Positions 8,379-15,557 of a DNA stretch of 64,000 nt are shown piece by piece. The first letter of the stretch is position 1; each line of letters starts with the position of its first letter. The position numbers and the translations under genes were made by a program. This DNA comes from Variovorax dokdonensis. Lineage in GTDB: Bacteria; Pseudomonadota; Gammaproteobacteria; Burkholderiales; Burkholderiaceae_C. The DNA lies in the NCBI RefSeq assembly GCF_030316895.1, contig NZ_JASZYV010000001.1:1550001-1614000 (forward strand), in the 5' to 3' direction. The notes beneath the pieces were generated by a model that worked only from the letters and a program-made list of their open reading frames with translations, was not told the DNA's origin and did not search any database.

Positions 8379-8576
8379 TTAGGGAATGAGGTGGAGCAGG
8401 CGCAGGACCGAGATCCCGAAGACGAACATGATGGTGAGAATGACCGCGGCCTTGATCCAGACGGGTTCGTCCGGCGCTTTTCGCGGCGTCGACAGGGGGG
8501 CGAAAGAGGTGCCTCGGTCTTCGCGAACGGGCTTGTCCGTCCACCATCCAAAATTGGTTTCGTGTTCTTTGTCCAT
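8379..8576 (-). CDS. Hypothetical small protein with one membrane segment
   Basis: A 65-residue protein starting MDKEHETNFGWWTDKP. Its first 40 residues are polar and its C-terminal part is a single hydrophobic helix (VWIKAAVILTIMFVFGISVL), giving a tail-anchored small membrane protein. A run of G (GGGGGT) sits just before the ATG and may serve as a ribosome site. Upstream lie two palindromes (8611-8622 and 8648-8667) that could regulate this two-gene unit. No function can be assigned. Confidence 0.6.
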   Translation of the reverse strand: MDKEHETNFGWWTDKPVREDRGTSFAPLSTPRKAPDEPVWIKAAVILTIMFVFGISVLRLLHLIP

Positions 8577-8610
8577 ACCCCCATTGTTGTGGATCGCTAA
8601 TACTTTGGTA

Positions 8611-8622
8611 TGTCAATTGACA
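8611..8622. promoter_or_regulatory. Perfect 12-bp palindrome TGTCAATTGACA
   Basis: TGTCAATTGACA lies 35 bases upstream of the start of the small membrane protein gene. Each strand contains TTGACA, a consensus -35 hexamer, but neither strand has a good -10 at the expected distance, so an operator is at least as likely as a promoter element. Confidence 0.4.
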
Positions 8623-8647
8623 CTTTGTGAGTGAATGTTAACCAAGA

Positions 8648-8667
8648 CGTGTGAATGATTTCACACG
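8648..8667. promoter_or_regulatory. Inverted repeat CGTGTGAA-TGAT-TTCACACG
   Basis: Eight-base arms are perfect, with a four-base spacer. It lies between the LysR gene's stop and the small-gene pair. It has no T-run and the region is AT-rich, so it looks more like a regulator-binding site than a terminator. The binding protein is unknown. Confidence 0.45.
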
Positions 8668-8713
8668 AAAGTACTCATTGGACGGCCGCCGTGGGACAAA
8701 AAAACGAAACGCC

Positions 8714-9655
8714 TCAGGCCGGCCGCGCGCCACCCACGTACAGATTGAACGAATCGATGTCGACCACGCATCGCGCCATCAGGTCGACGAAGTCACGCAG
8801 CTTCGAGCCTGCATAACGCTGGCGCCGAAACGCGCAGTGGATGCGCCGGGGCGCGGGCTTCCATTCCGGCAGGACCGGCACCAACCCCTGGTGGCGCAGT
8901 TCGGGCTGCACGAAGTAATCCGGCATCAGTGCAATGCCCAGGCCGTCGAGGCAGAGCGTCTTCATCACCCAATGGTCGTTGGTGGAAAAGGCGGCCCTGG
9001 GGCGGATGAGGGCGTGGGCGCGACCGCGCAGCAGCGTCAGGTCGCCTCGGCCCAGTGCGTCGTGCAGGACGATGGCATCGTGCTCCGCCAGAGCGTCCGG
9101 CGTATCGGGAGCGCCGGCACGCGCCAGGTAACTCGGGCTGGCGTAGAGGCCGAATCCCAGTTGCCCGATCGACTTGAGCACCAACTGCTGCGAATCGGGG
9201 GGCGCTGCGCAGACGTAGCAGTCGGCCTCTTCGGGCGAGAGCGACCCGGGCATACCGGCGATGTCCATCCGGCAGTGCACGCCGGGGTACGACGCCATGT
9301 ACAGCCGCACCACCTGGCAGACGAATGCCGTTCCGAACTGAGGATCGGCCAGGACGCGCAGGGTGCCGGTGCGCCCGGCCGAGAGGTCCTGCACCTCGGT
9401 GCGGGCATCGTCCAGGCGCTGGGTCAGCTCGACCAGCATGGGCTCGCAGCGCGCAAAGAAGGCACGGCCCGCTTCCGTGGGGCGCAGGTGACGGGATCCC
9501 CGCTGAATCAGCTCCGCCCCCAGCGAAGCCTCCAGCTGCGCCAGATGACGCGACAGGCTGGCCTTGGACATGCCCGACGATTGCTCGGCACGGGTCAGGC
9601 TGCCGCTTTTCATGATGTGGACGAACGCTTCCACGGACTTCAGGTCGTCAGGCAC
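8714..9655 (-). CDS. LysR-family transcriptional regulator
   Basis: A 313-residue protein with the standard LysR layout. The N-terminal winged helix-turn-helix (residues 1-62) contains FVHIMKSGSLTRAEQSSGMSKASLSRHL-type spacing, and the LysR substrate-binding domain (about 92-295) follows. It is divergent from the BMP-binding-protein/Rieske operon, and a perfect inverted repeat lies 13 bases before its start, so it most likely controls that operon and itself. LysR regulators normally respond to a pathway metabolite bound by the C-terminal domain; here that would be the operon's substrate or a product. Confidence 0.92.
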   Translation of the reverse strand: MPDDLKSVEAFVHIMKSGSLTRAEQSSGMSKASLSRHLAQLEASLGAELIQRGSRHLRPTEAGRAFFARCEPMLVELTQRLDDARTEVQDLSAGRTGTLRVLADPQFGTAFVCQVVRLYMASYPGVHCRMDIAGMPGSLSPEEADCYVCAAPPDSQQLVLKSIGQLGFGLYASPSYLARAGAPDTPDALAEHDAIVLHDALGRGDLTLLRGRAHALIRPRAAFSTNDHWVMKTLCLDGLGIALMPDYFVQPELRHQGLVPVLPEWKPAPRRIHCAFRRQRYAGSKLRDFVDLMARCVVDIDSFNLYVGGARPA

Positions 9656-9667
9656 AAAGATCGATCA

Positions 9668-9687
9668 TCGTTTCAGAAATGAAACGA
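9668..9687. promoter_or_regulatory. Probable LysR operator, inverted repeat TCGTTTCA-GAAA-TGAAACGA
   Basis: Perfect eight-base arms with a four-base spacer, containing the T-N11-A core typical of LysR boxes. It lies between the divergent lysR gene and the BMP/Rieske operon, close to the lysR start, as expected for autoregulation plus activation of the divergent genes. Confidence 0.65.
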
Positions 9688-9772
9688 AGTATGCCGCGCA
9701 AGCCCCTTTTGCAGGAGGGTCGGGCGAACTATCGTCCACGCTTTGTCTTCGTCCGACGACCGCACAACAACC

Positions 9773-10846
9773 ATGATGAATCGCCGATCCACCCTGATCA
9801 CTCTTTCTGCGCTGGCCGCCATGGGCACCAGCATGCGCAGCCTGGCTGCCGATCCGCTCAAGGTCGGGTTCGTCTATCTCGGGCCGGTCGGCGACTCGGG
9901 CTGGACGCACCAGCACGACCTCAGCCGCGCCGAAATGGAAAAGAACCTAGGCAACAAGGTCAACGTGCGCGCCATTGCCGACGTCAACGAGGGGCCTGAC
10001 GCGGAGCGCGTGGCCCGCGAGCTGGTGTCGGACGACTGCAAGCTGATCTTCGGCGCCTCGTTCGGCTACATGAAGCCGATGCTCAAGGTGGCGCAGGACA
10101 ACCCGGACGTGAAGATCCTGATCGCCAGCGGCTACCAGACGGCCGCCAACTTCGGCGGCTACAACGCCAAGTGGCACGAAGGCGGCTACCTGGCCGGCAT
10201 GGCTGCGGCGCGCGTGAGCAAGTCGGGCAACCTGGGTCTGGTCGGCGCCTTGCCGGTTCCGGACGTCATGTGGTACCTGAACGCCTTCACCCTGGGCGCG
10301 CGCAGCGTCAATCCCAACGCGACGGTGCGGGTGGTGTTCATCAACAGCTGGTTCGACCCGCCGCGCGAGCGCGACGCGGCCACGGCGCTGATGAACCAGG
10401 GCGTGGACGTGCTGACGCATTTCACCGACACGCCGGCAGTCGCGACTGCCGCGGAGGAGCGCGGCGTGGGCGTCATCTCCTTCCATTCCGACATGCGCAA
10501 GTACGCGCCCAAGAACTACATCACCGGCGTGACGCACAACTGGGGCGGCTACTACACGCGCGTGGCCAACGAGGTGATGGCGGGCACGTGGAAGCCTTCG
10601 CTCTACTTCGGCGGCATTGGGGACGGGGTGATCCGCATGGCTGCGCCGGGGCCGCGCGTCGACAAGGCCACGGCGGACCTGCTCGAGGCCAAGAGCAAGG
10701 ACATCGCCTCGGGCAAGTTCCAGGTGTTCGGCGGCCCCATCAAGGACCAGGCTGGCAAGTTGCGCATCGCCGCGGGCAAGTCCCTGGCGGATTCTGAGCT
10801 GGGCAGCATGGATTGGTTCGTCGAAGGCGTCGTGGGCGGCAAGTGA
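9773..10846 (+). CDS. BMP-family ABC transporter substrate-binding protein
   Basis: This is a periplasmic binding protein of about 357 residues. The N-terminus, MMNRRSTLITLSALAAMG, has a twin-arginine-like start and a hydrophobic stretch ending at SLAA, a likely export signal. The mature part has the Bmp/PnrA fold pattern: KVGFVYLGPVGDSGWTHQHD near the start, DAERVARELVSDDCKLIFG, then GYQTAANFGGYNAKWHEGGYLAG. This family binds purine nucleosides, riboflavin or related ring compounds for ABC import. No ATPase or permease gene is adjacent. The stop overlaps the next start by one base, which ties the ligand to the oxygenase that follows. Start 9773 was preferred to 9743 because the signal begins there. 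Confidence 0.88.
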   Translation: MMNRRSTLITLSALAAMGTSMRSLAADPLKVGFVYLGPVGDSGWTHQHDLSRAEMEKNLGNKVNVRAIADVNEGPDAERVARELVSDDCKLIFGASFGYMKPMLKVAQDNPDVKILIASGYQTAANFGGYNAKWHEGGYLAGMAAARVSKSGNLGLVGALPVPDVMWYLNAFTLGARSVNPNATVRVVFINSWFDPPRERDAATALMNQGVDVLTHFTDTPAVATAAEERGVGVISFHSDMRKYAPKNYITGVTHNWGGYYTRVANEVMAGTWKPSLYFGGIGDGVIRMAAPGPRVDKATADLLEAKSKDIASGKFQVFGGPIKDQAGKLRIAAGKSLADSELGSMDWFVEGVVGGK

Positions 10847-11538
10847 TGTCGGCCCCGCAAGACACGACCCAAGCGACGCGCGGGCGGTGGTTCCCGCTCT
10901 TGCCGAGCACCGATGTGGCCCCCGCCAGCGACGTGGTCGCGGCCTTCGCGCAGGGCCAGGAACTGGCCGTGTGGCGTTCCGAGGCGGGCAGCCCTCAGGT
11001 GTGGGAGAACCGTTGTCCGCATCGCAGCGTGCGCCTGACGCTGGGCCAGGTGGTGGACGGTCGGCTCAGCTGTGCGTATCACGGCTGGTCGTACGCGGCC
11101 GACAGCGCGCAGTGCGAGCGCATTCCGGCGCATCCGGACCGCACGCCACCGGCCAATCTGTGCGTCAAGACCTTTGCCTGCGCCGAGCGCGGCGGCATCG
11201 TCTGGGCCCGGCTGGACTCGCCCGAAGCGCCTGCCACCGAACCGCCGCTGCATCCTTTGCCCGAAGGTTGGCAGGCGCTGCGGACGCTCTCGGTGCGTGC
11301 GAGCGCCACGGCCACGCGCCTTGCCTTGGCGCAGTTCGGCTGGCAGCGCGACGGCGGTGACGTGCTATGGCTGGGCGCGCTGGACGGGCAGCCGGCGCAG
11401 GCGCTGCTGCTCGAAGCGCAGCCCGAGCTGACCATGCTGCACCTGCGGTGCGAAACCCACTCTGATCTGCGTGCGCGCCACGCCGCCGCGCGCCAGTTGC
11501 GCGCACAGATCGAAGCCGTCAACGGAGGCAAGCCATGA
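10846..11538 (+). CDS. Rieske [2Fe-2S] domain protein lacking an oxygenase catalytic domain
   Basis: This 230-residue protein carries a complete Rieske cluster motif, CPH (Cys57, His59) then CAYHGW (Cys76, His79), spaced C-X-H-X16-C-X2-H. The Rieske fold fills about residues 12-125. The remaining 100 residues have no Asp-X2-His-X4-His iron motif and resemble no domain I know. It should pass electrons to a catalytic iron, and the next gene encodes an oxygenase catalytic subunit without its own cluster. The ATG at 10846 overlaps the preceding stop by one base, and its own stop overlaps the next start by four, so the three are one operon. Confidence 0.88.
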   Translation: MSAPQDTTQATRGRWFPLLPSTDVAPASDVVAAFAQGQELAVWRSEAGSPQVWENRCPHRSVRLTLGQVVDGRLSCAYHGWSYAADSAQCERIPAHPDRTPPANLCVKTFACAERGGIVWARLDSPEAPATEPPLHPLPEGWQALRTLSVRASATATRLALAQFGWQRDGGDVLWLGALDGQPAQALLLEAQPELTMLHLRCETHSDLRARHAAARQLRAQIEAVNGGKP

Positions 11539-12419
11539 GTCTTCGATGCACCGATCCGAGCGTGACGGAAAGCTGGCTGGTGGCGGGCTCGCTTGGCGCG
11601 ATGGCTACGGCGAGCGAGGTCCAGCCTTGGCGCACGATGCTGCTCGATCAGGAGGTCGCGCTTTGGCACGACGCCCAAGGCGCGCTGCATGCGCGATGCG
11701 ATGGCGACCCGCTGCTGGTGCAGGCGCGCTATGGCTATGCGTGGATCTGTCCCGGCGGCCGGCCGGCGCGCGAGCTGTTCGCGTTCCCCGAATACGAAGA
11801 GCAAGGCCGCCGGATCGTCGATTGCGGCCCGGTGGGCGTGGGAACGTCGGGCCTGCGCGTGATCGAGAACTTCCTGGACATGGCGCACTTTCCCTACGTG
11901 CATGCGCACTACCTGGGCGAGTTGCCGCACACCGAGGTCACGCCCTACAAGGTCGATGTCGACGAGACGACCGGCGAGATCTGGGCGACCGACTGCCGCT
12001 TCTGGCAACCGCGCTCGTCGGCCGCGCATGCCGAGGGCAGCGATGCCGCCTACATCTATCGCGTCATGCAGCCATTTGCCGCGATGCTCTACAAGTCGAG
12101 CTCGCGCGAGGGTGCGCGCGACGCCATCGGCCTGTTCGTGCAGCCCGTGAGCGAAACTCGCGTCATTGCCCACACGGTGCTGGCCTACTTCGACGACGTG
12201 AGCAGCGATGCCGAACTGGTCGCGTTCCAGCACACCATCTTCGGCCAGGACAAGCCGATCCTGGAGAACCACCGACCGCAGCTGTTGCCGCTCGAAGGAC
12301 GCATGGAGACGCCGACGCGCGCCGACACCATGTCGGTGACCTACCGCCGCTGGCTGCGCGAGCGCGGGCACCGGTATGGGACGCTGGCCACGCCGCGAAG
12401 CATGGAGGGCGGTGCATGA
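11535..12419 (+). CDS. Rieske-type oxygenase catalytic subunit without a Rieske cluster
   Basis: This 294-residue protein aligns by pattern with ring-hydroxylating and demethylating oxygenase alpha subunits such as VanA or dicamba demethylase. Residues 111-127 read ENFLDMAHFPYVHAHYL, giving the bridging Asp115 and iron ligands His118 and His123. Asp239 in FGQDKPILE is the likely third ligand. Residues 10-75 look like a Rieske domain (WLVAGSL, LLDQEVALWHD) but have lost the Cys/His ligands. The enzyme must therefore take electrons from the separate Rieske protein encoded just upstream. This resembles the methylxanthine N7-demethylase subunit NdmC, which also lacks a working cluster. The substrate is unknown. 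Confidence 0.87.
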   Translation: MSLRCTDPSVTESWLVAGSLGAMATASEVQPWRTMLLDQEVALWHDAQGALHARCDGDPLLVQARYGYAWICPGGRPARELFAFPEYEEQGRRIVDCGPVGVGTSGLRVIENFLDMAHFPYVHAHYLGELPHTEVTPYKVDVDETTGEIWATDCRFWQPRSSAAHAEGSDAAYIYRVMQPFAAMLYKSSSREGARDAIGLFVQPVSETRVIAHTVLAYFDDVSSDAELVAFQHTIFGQDKPILENHRPQLLPLEGRMETPTRADTMSVTYRRWLRERGHRYGTLATPRSMEGGA

Positions 12420-13066
12420 TCCGTCTGTATGACTATCCCCTGTCGGGCAACTGCTTCAAGGTGCGGCAGATGCTGTCCTGGCTGGGCCTGGCGTGGGAGC
12501 CGGTGGCCGTGGATTTTCATCCCGGCAAGGCGCACAAGTCCTCCGAATTCCTGGCCAATGTCAATCCGCGCGGACAGTTGCCCGTGATCGATGACGACGG
12601 GTTCATGCTGCGCGATGCGCAGGCCATCCTGGTCTATCTGGCCAGCCGCTACGACCAGGAAAATCGCTGGTATCCCGAGTCGCCCAGGCTGCGCGGCGAG
12701 ATCGCCATGTGGTTGGCAACGGCCGACGAGATCACCGCGACGGCATCGGCCGCCCGGCTTCACGACGCATTCGGCTATGCGCTGGACGTGCGGTCTGCCA
12801 GGGCCGGCGCCCATGCGCTGTTCCGCTTGATGGACGACCATCTCGCCGAGCGTGCGTCGGCGGGTCAACGCTGGCTGGTGGGTGAGGGCGCTGATGCCCG
12901 GCCGACCATTGCGGACCTGGCCTGCTTCCCTTATGTGGCGCTGGCGCCCGAGGGCGGCATCGATCTCGATGCCTATCCCGCGCTGCGCCGCTGGGTGCGC
13001 GATGTGCGCCACGTGTCGGGGTTCATCGGCATGCCGGGCATCTTCGTGCCGCTGGCGCCTGCCTGA
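12416..13066 (+). CDS. Glutathione S-transferase family protein, possible oxygenase-complex subunit
   Basis: This 216-residue protein has a thioredoxin-like N-domain (MIRLYDYPLSGNCFKVRQML; VNPRGQLPVIDDDGF; DAQAILVYLA) and an all-helical C-domain with the conserved ADLACFPY motif. The start overlaps the catalytic-subunit stop by four bases. GST-like proteins are structural partners in the NdmCDE demethylase complex, so this one may scaffold the split Rieske enzyme rather than conjugate glutathione. A detoxifying or isomerising GST is the alternative. The frame is open upstream of 12416, but that part only shadows the oxygenase gene. Confidence 0.88.
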   Translation: MIRLYDYPLSGNCFKVRQMLSWLGLAWEPVAVDFHPGKAHKSSEFLANVNPRGQLPVIDDDGFMLRDAQAILVYLASRYDQENRWYPESPRLRGEIAMWLATADEITATASAARLHDAFGYALDVRSARAGAHALFRLMDDHLAERASAGQRWLVGEGADARPTIADLACFPYVALAPEGGIDLDAYPALRRWVRDVRHVSGFIGMPGIFVPLAPA

Positions 13067-14125
13067 TCAGCCGCCGCGGACCATCGAGAGGATCTTGGCC
13101 GTGTTCAGGCCGCGCGCCGTCTCTTGCATCTGTGGCAGGTAACGCGCCTGCAGGTTCTTGCCGTCGCTCATCACGTGGGCGTAGGCATCCTTGAGCATCT
13201 GGGTGCTCAGGGTGCGCCCGCCGGCGTAGTACTGGTTGGCCACATGACCGAGCGCATAGGTCGAGGCAAAGCTCATCCCGCTGCTCACGGCCTGCTTGCC
13301 CAGACCGCCGAGCAGTCCCTTGCCCGCCTTGCCCAGCAGGCCGCCGAGCAGCTTGCGGCCGGCTTGCTCAAGGTACTGTGAGGTCAGGCCCACGCCCAAG
13401 GTGGCGAGCAGATCCTTGATGTGGCCGCTGTCGAGTTCGTACCCGTAGTTCTGCCCCACCTGGTAGACCAGGCGCATCTGCAGCGGGATGATGGCGAGGG
13501 TGGAAAGGTTTTCGGGCAGCAGCTCGATCGCACCGTTCAGGATGGATGCGTTGAGGATCTTGCGGTCCATCTCGGCCTGAGGCACCTTGCCCGATGCCTT
13601 CGGGGCGGCAACGTCTGCGCTCTGGAGCTGGTCGACCGCGGCGGGATGGGGCACTGGCAAGCCGGCCGACACGACTTCGGGCACGGGCACCGTCGCGACG
13701 GCGACGGGCGGCGACTGCAGCGGCGCTGTCGCCAGGGATTCGGCCTGATCGGCAAAGGCCGACGGATCGGCGGTGCGTGCCTGAGTGGCTGCGGCCGCGC
13801 CCATGCCCAGCCCATCGCGGACCTGGTCCAGGAACGCACGTTCCCGAGGGCTGGTCTGGCCGTCGGCATCGCACACGCACACGGCCATCTCGTAGGCCAC
13901 CTGCCGCGCGTCGTCGCCCTGCAATCGAGACAGAACGTCGGGCAGATTCACCCGCCGCAGCAAAACGTCCTGATAGAGGCCGGGCAGGTTCACCTGGGCG
14001 TCTTGCGCCAAGCCTTCCGCCACCTGGCGGATCTGTTCGCGCTCACGGTCGTGCTTGTCGCCGTCGGCATAGGCTGCCATGAGGCACAGGGTGAGCGTGG
14101 CGCGGATTTCTTCTGTACTCAACAT
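13067..14125 (-). CDS. TerB-like/YcjF (DUF697)-like protein
   Basis: A 352-residue protein in three parts. Residues 1-110 resemble the helical TerB metal-binding domain, with the repeated acidic loops AYADGDKHDRER and CDADGQTSPRER. Then comes a Pro/Ala/Val-rich linker (about 110-170). Residues 180-340 resemble the DUF697/YcjF group, with ELLPENLSTLAIIPLQMRL and a Gly-rich hydrophobic stretch (LLGGLLGKAGKGLLGGLG) likely to associate with membrane. TerB-type domains are linked to tellurite and stress responses. The start at 14125 (MLSTEEIR) has AAGGAAGGAA upstream and was preferred to 14164. It is convergent with the GST gene, touching its stop. Confidence 0.72.
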   Translation of the reverse strand: MLSTEEIRATLTLCLMAAYADGDKHDREREQIRQVAEGLAQDAQVNLPGLYQDVLLRRVNLPDVLSRLQGDDARQVAYEMAVCVCDADGQTSPRERAFLDQVRDGLGMGAAAATQARTADPSAFADQAESLATAPLQSPPVAVATVPVPEVVSAGLPVPHPAAVDQLQSADVAAPKASGKVPQAEMDRKILNASILNGAIELLPENLSTLAIIPLQMRLVYQVGQNYGYELDSGHIKDLLATLGVGLTSQYLEQAGRKLLGGLLGKAGKGLLGGLGKQAVSSGMSFASTYALGHVANQYYAGGRTLSTQMLKDAYAHVMSDGKNLQARYLPQMQETARGLNTAKILSMVRGG

Positions 14126-14313
14126 CGATCGTGTTCCTTCCTTGATGTGCGGGGTTTGCGCCAATGGGAGTCCATAAGGCGGCGGCAGTTCCCGCGCTGG
14201 CCGGACAGTGTCGCAGCCGACGGCGTGGATGCTTGTAGGCGGGATGGTTGAAAATGCGTGTTTGTGTTGCGGCGCCCCGCGCCGCGTGCCCGCAGTCCAT
14301 CAGGTAGACCTCC

Positions 14314-15507
14314 ATGCAATTCGCGTCCCGCCTCGACAACGTAGAAACCTCTGCCATTCGCGAGCTGTTCAAGCTCCTGGGCAAGCCCGGCATCATCAGC
14401 TTTGCGGGCGGGTTCCCGGACAGCGCCATGTTCGACGTCGAGGGGCTGCGCGAAGCCAGCCGCCGCGCGCTCGACGAAGAGCCTGGCGGCGCCCTCCAGT
14501 ACGGCGCGACCGAGGGCTACGAGCCGCTGCGCGCCCAGTTGTCGTCGTTCATGAAGAACAAGGGCGTGGACGTGGCGCCCGATGGGCTGATCGTCACCAC
14601 CGGCAGCCAGCAGGCGCTGGACCTTCTGGGCAAGACGCTGATCTCTCCCGGCGACAAGGTCATCGTCGAAGGCCCCACGTTCCTGGCGACCATCCAGTGC
14701 TTCCGCCTCTACGGCGCCCAGTTGATCAGCGCGCCCGTCGATGCGAATGGCGTGGACGCCGACAAGCTCGAGGCGTTGATCGCCGAGCACAAGCCCAAGT
14801 TCGTCTACCTGATCCCCACCTTCGGCAACCCCAGCGGAGGCACGCTGAGCCTGGAGCGTCGCAAGAAGGTGCTGCAGGCGGCCGTCAAGCACGGCACCGT
14901 CATCGTCGAGGACGATCCGTACGGTGACCTGTACTTTGGCGAAGCGCCTCCGCCTTCGCTCATGGCGCTCACCGCCCAGGTGCCTGGCAGCCGCGAGCTG
15001 CTCGTGCACTGCGGCAGCCTGTCGAAGGTGCTGAGCCCCGGGCTGCGCATCGGCTGGATGATCGCGCCGGCCGAACTGCTGGCCAAGGCGACCATGTGCA
15101 AGCAGTTCAGCGACGCGCACACCAGCACGTTTGCGCAGGCAACTGCCGCCCAGTACCTCAAGAGCGGCCGCATGCCGGCCACGCTGGCGCATGTGCGCGA
15201 GGTCTACGGACAGCGCGCTGCCGCGATGGGCGCGGCGCTCAAGCGCGAAATGGGCGACGCCGTTTCGTTCACCCAGCCTGGGGGCGGCCTGTTCTTCTGG
15301 GCCCGCTTGACGGGTGCGGGCGGTAAGCTGGCCGATGCCAACCAACTGGCCAAGCGCGCCATCGAGAAGGGTGTGGCTTTCGTGCCGGGAGCGCCATTTT
15401 TCGCACAAGACCCCGACGTGGCGACGTTCCGGCTCAGCTTTGCCACCGCCAATGCCGAGAAAATCGAAGAAGGCATCGGCAGGCTGGGGCAGGCACTCAA
15501 GGGCTGA
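14314..15507 (+). CDS. PLP-dependent aminotransferase, class I/II (2-aminoadipate/MocR-type)
   Basis: This is a 397-residue fold-type I aminotransferase without a DNA-binding extension. Visible motifs are ISFAGGFPDSAMFD near residue 28, TTGSQQALDLLGKTL near 95, PTFGNPSGGTL, and the PLP-binding Lys238 in GSLSKVLSPGLRIGW. The length and ISFAGG.P start match the LysN/2-aminoadipate and branched-chain or aromatic aminotransferase group. It probably transfers an amino group between an amino acid and 2-oxoglutarate, but the preferred donor cannot be read. A 50-base gap separates it from the membrane hydroxylase gene downstream, so co-transcription is possible but functionally unexplained. Confidence 0.9.
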   Translation: MQFASRLDNVETSAIRELFKLLGKPGIISFAGGFPDSAMFDVEGLREASRRALDEEPGGALQYGATEGYEPLRAQLSSFMKNKGVDVAPDGLIVTTGSQQALDLLGKTLISPGDKVIVEGPTFLATIQCFRLYGAQLISAPVDANGVDADKLEALIAEHKPKFVYLIPTFGNPSGGTLSLERRKKVLQAAVKHGTVIVEDDPYGDLYFGEAPPPSLMALTAQVPGSRELLVHCGSLSKVLSPGLRIGWMIAPAELLAKATMCKQFSDAHTSTFAQATAAQYLKSGRMPATLAHVREVYGQRAAAMGAALKREMGDAVSFTQPGGGLFFWARLTGAGGKLADANQLAKRAIEKGVAFVPGAPFFAQDPDVATFRLSFATANAEKIEEGIGRLGQALKG

Positions 15508-15557
15508 ATCACGTCCCGCCCTGTCGATGGCAATAACAACAGACGAGGAGGGCAGAA

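Noticed and set aside
10846..12419. The two Rieske-related frames as one gene broken by a frameshift
   Set aside because: The catalytic-subunit gene has its own degenerate Rieske-like N-terminal domain, so a merged protein would have two. The 4-base overlap with a proper ATG and an upstream purine-rich site (GGAGG) also fits two genes.
11471..13066. A single 531-codon frame joining an oxygenase-region segment to the GST
   Set aside because: Only the part from 12416 resembles GST; the earlier part is an out-of-frame reading of the oxygenase gene, which has clear motifs in its own frame.
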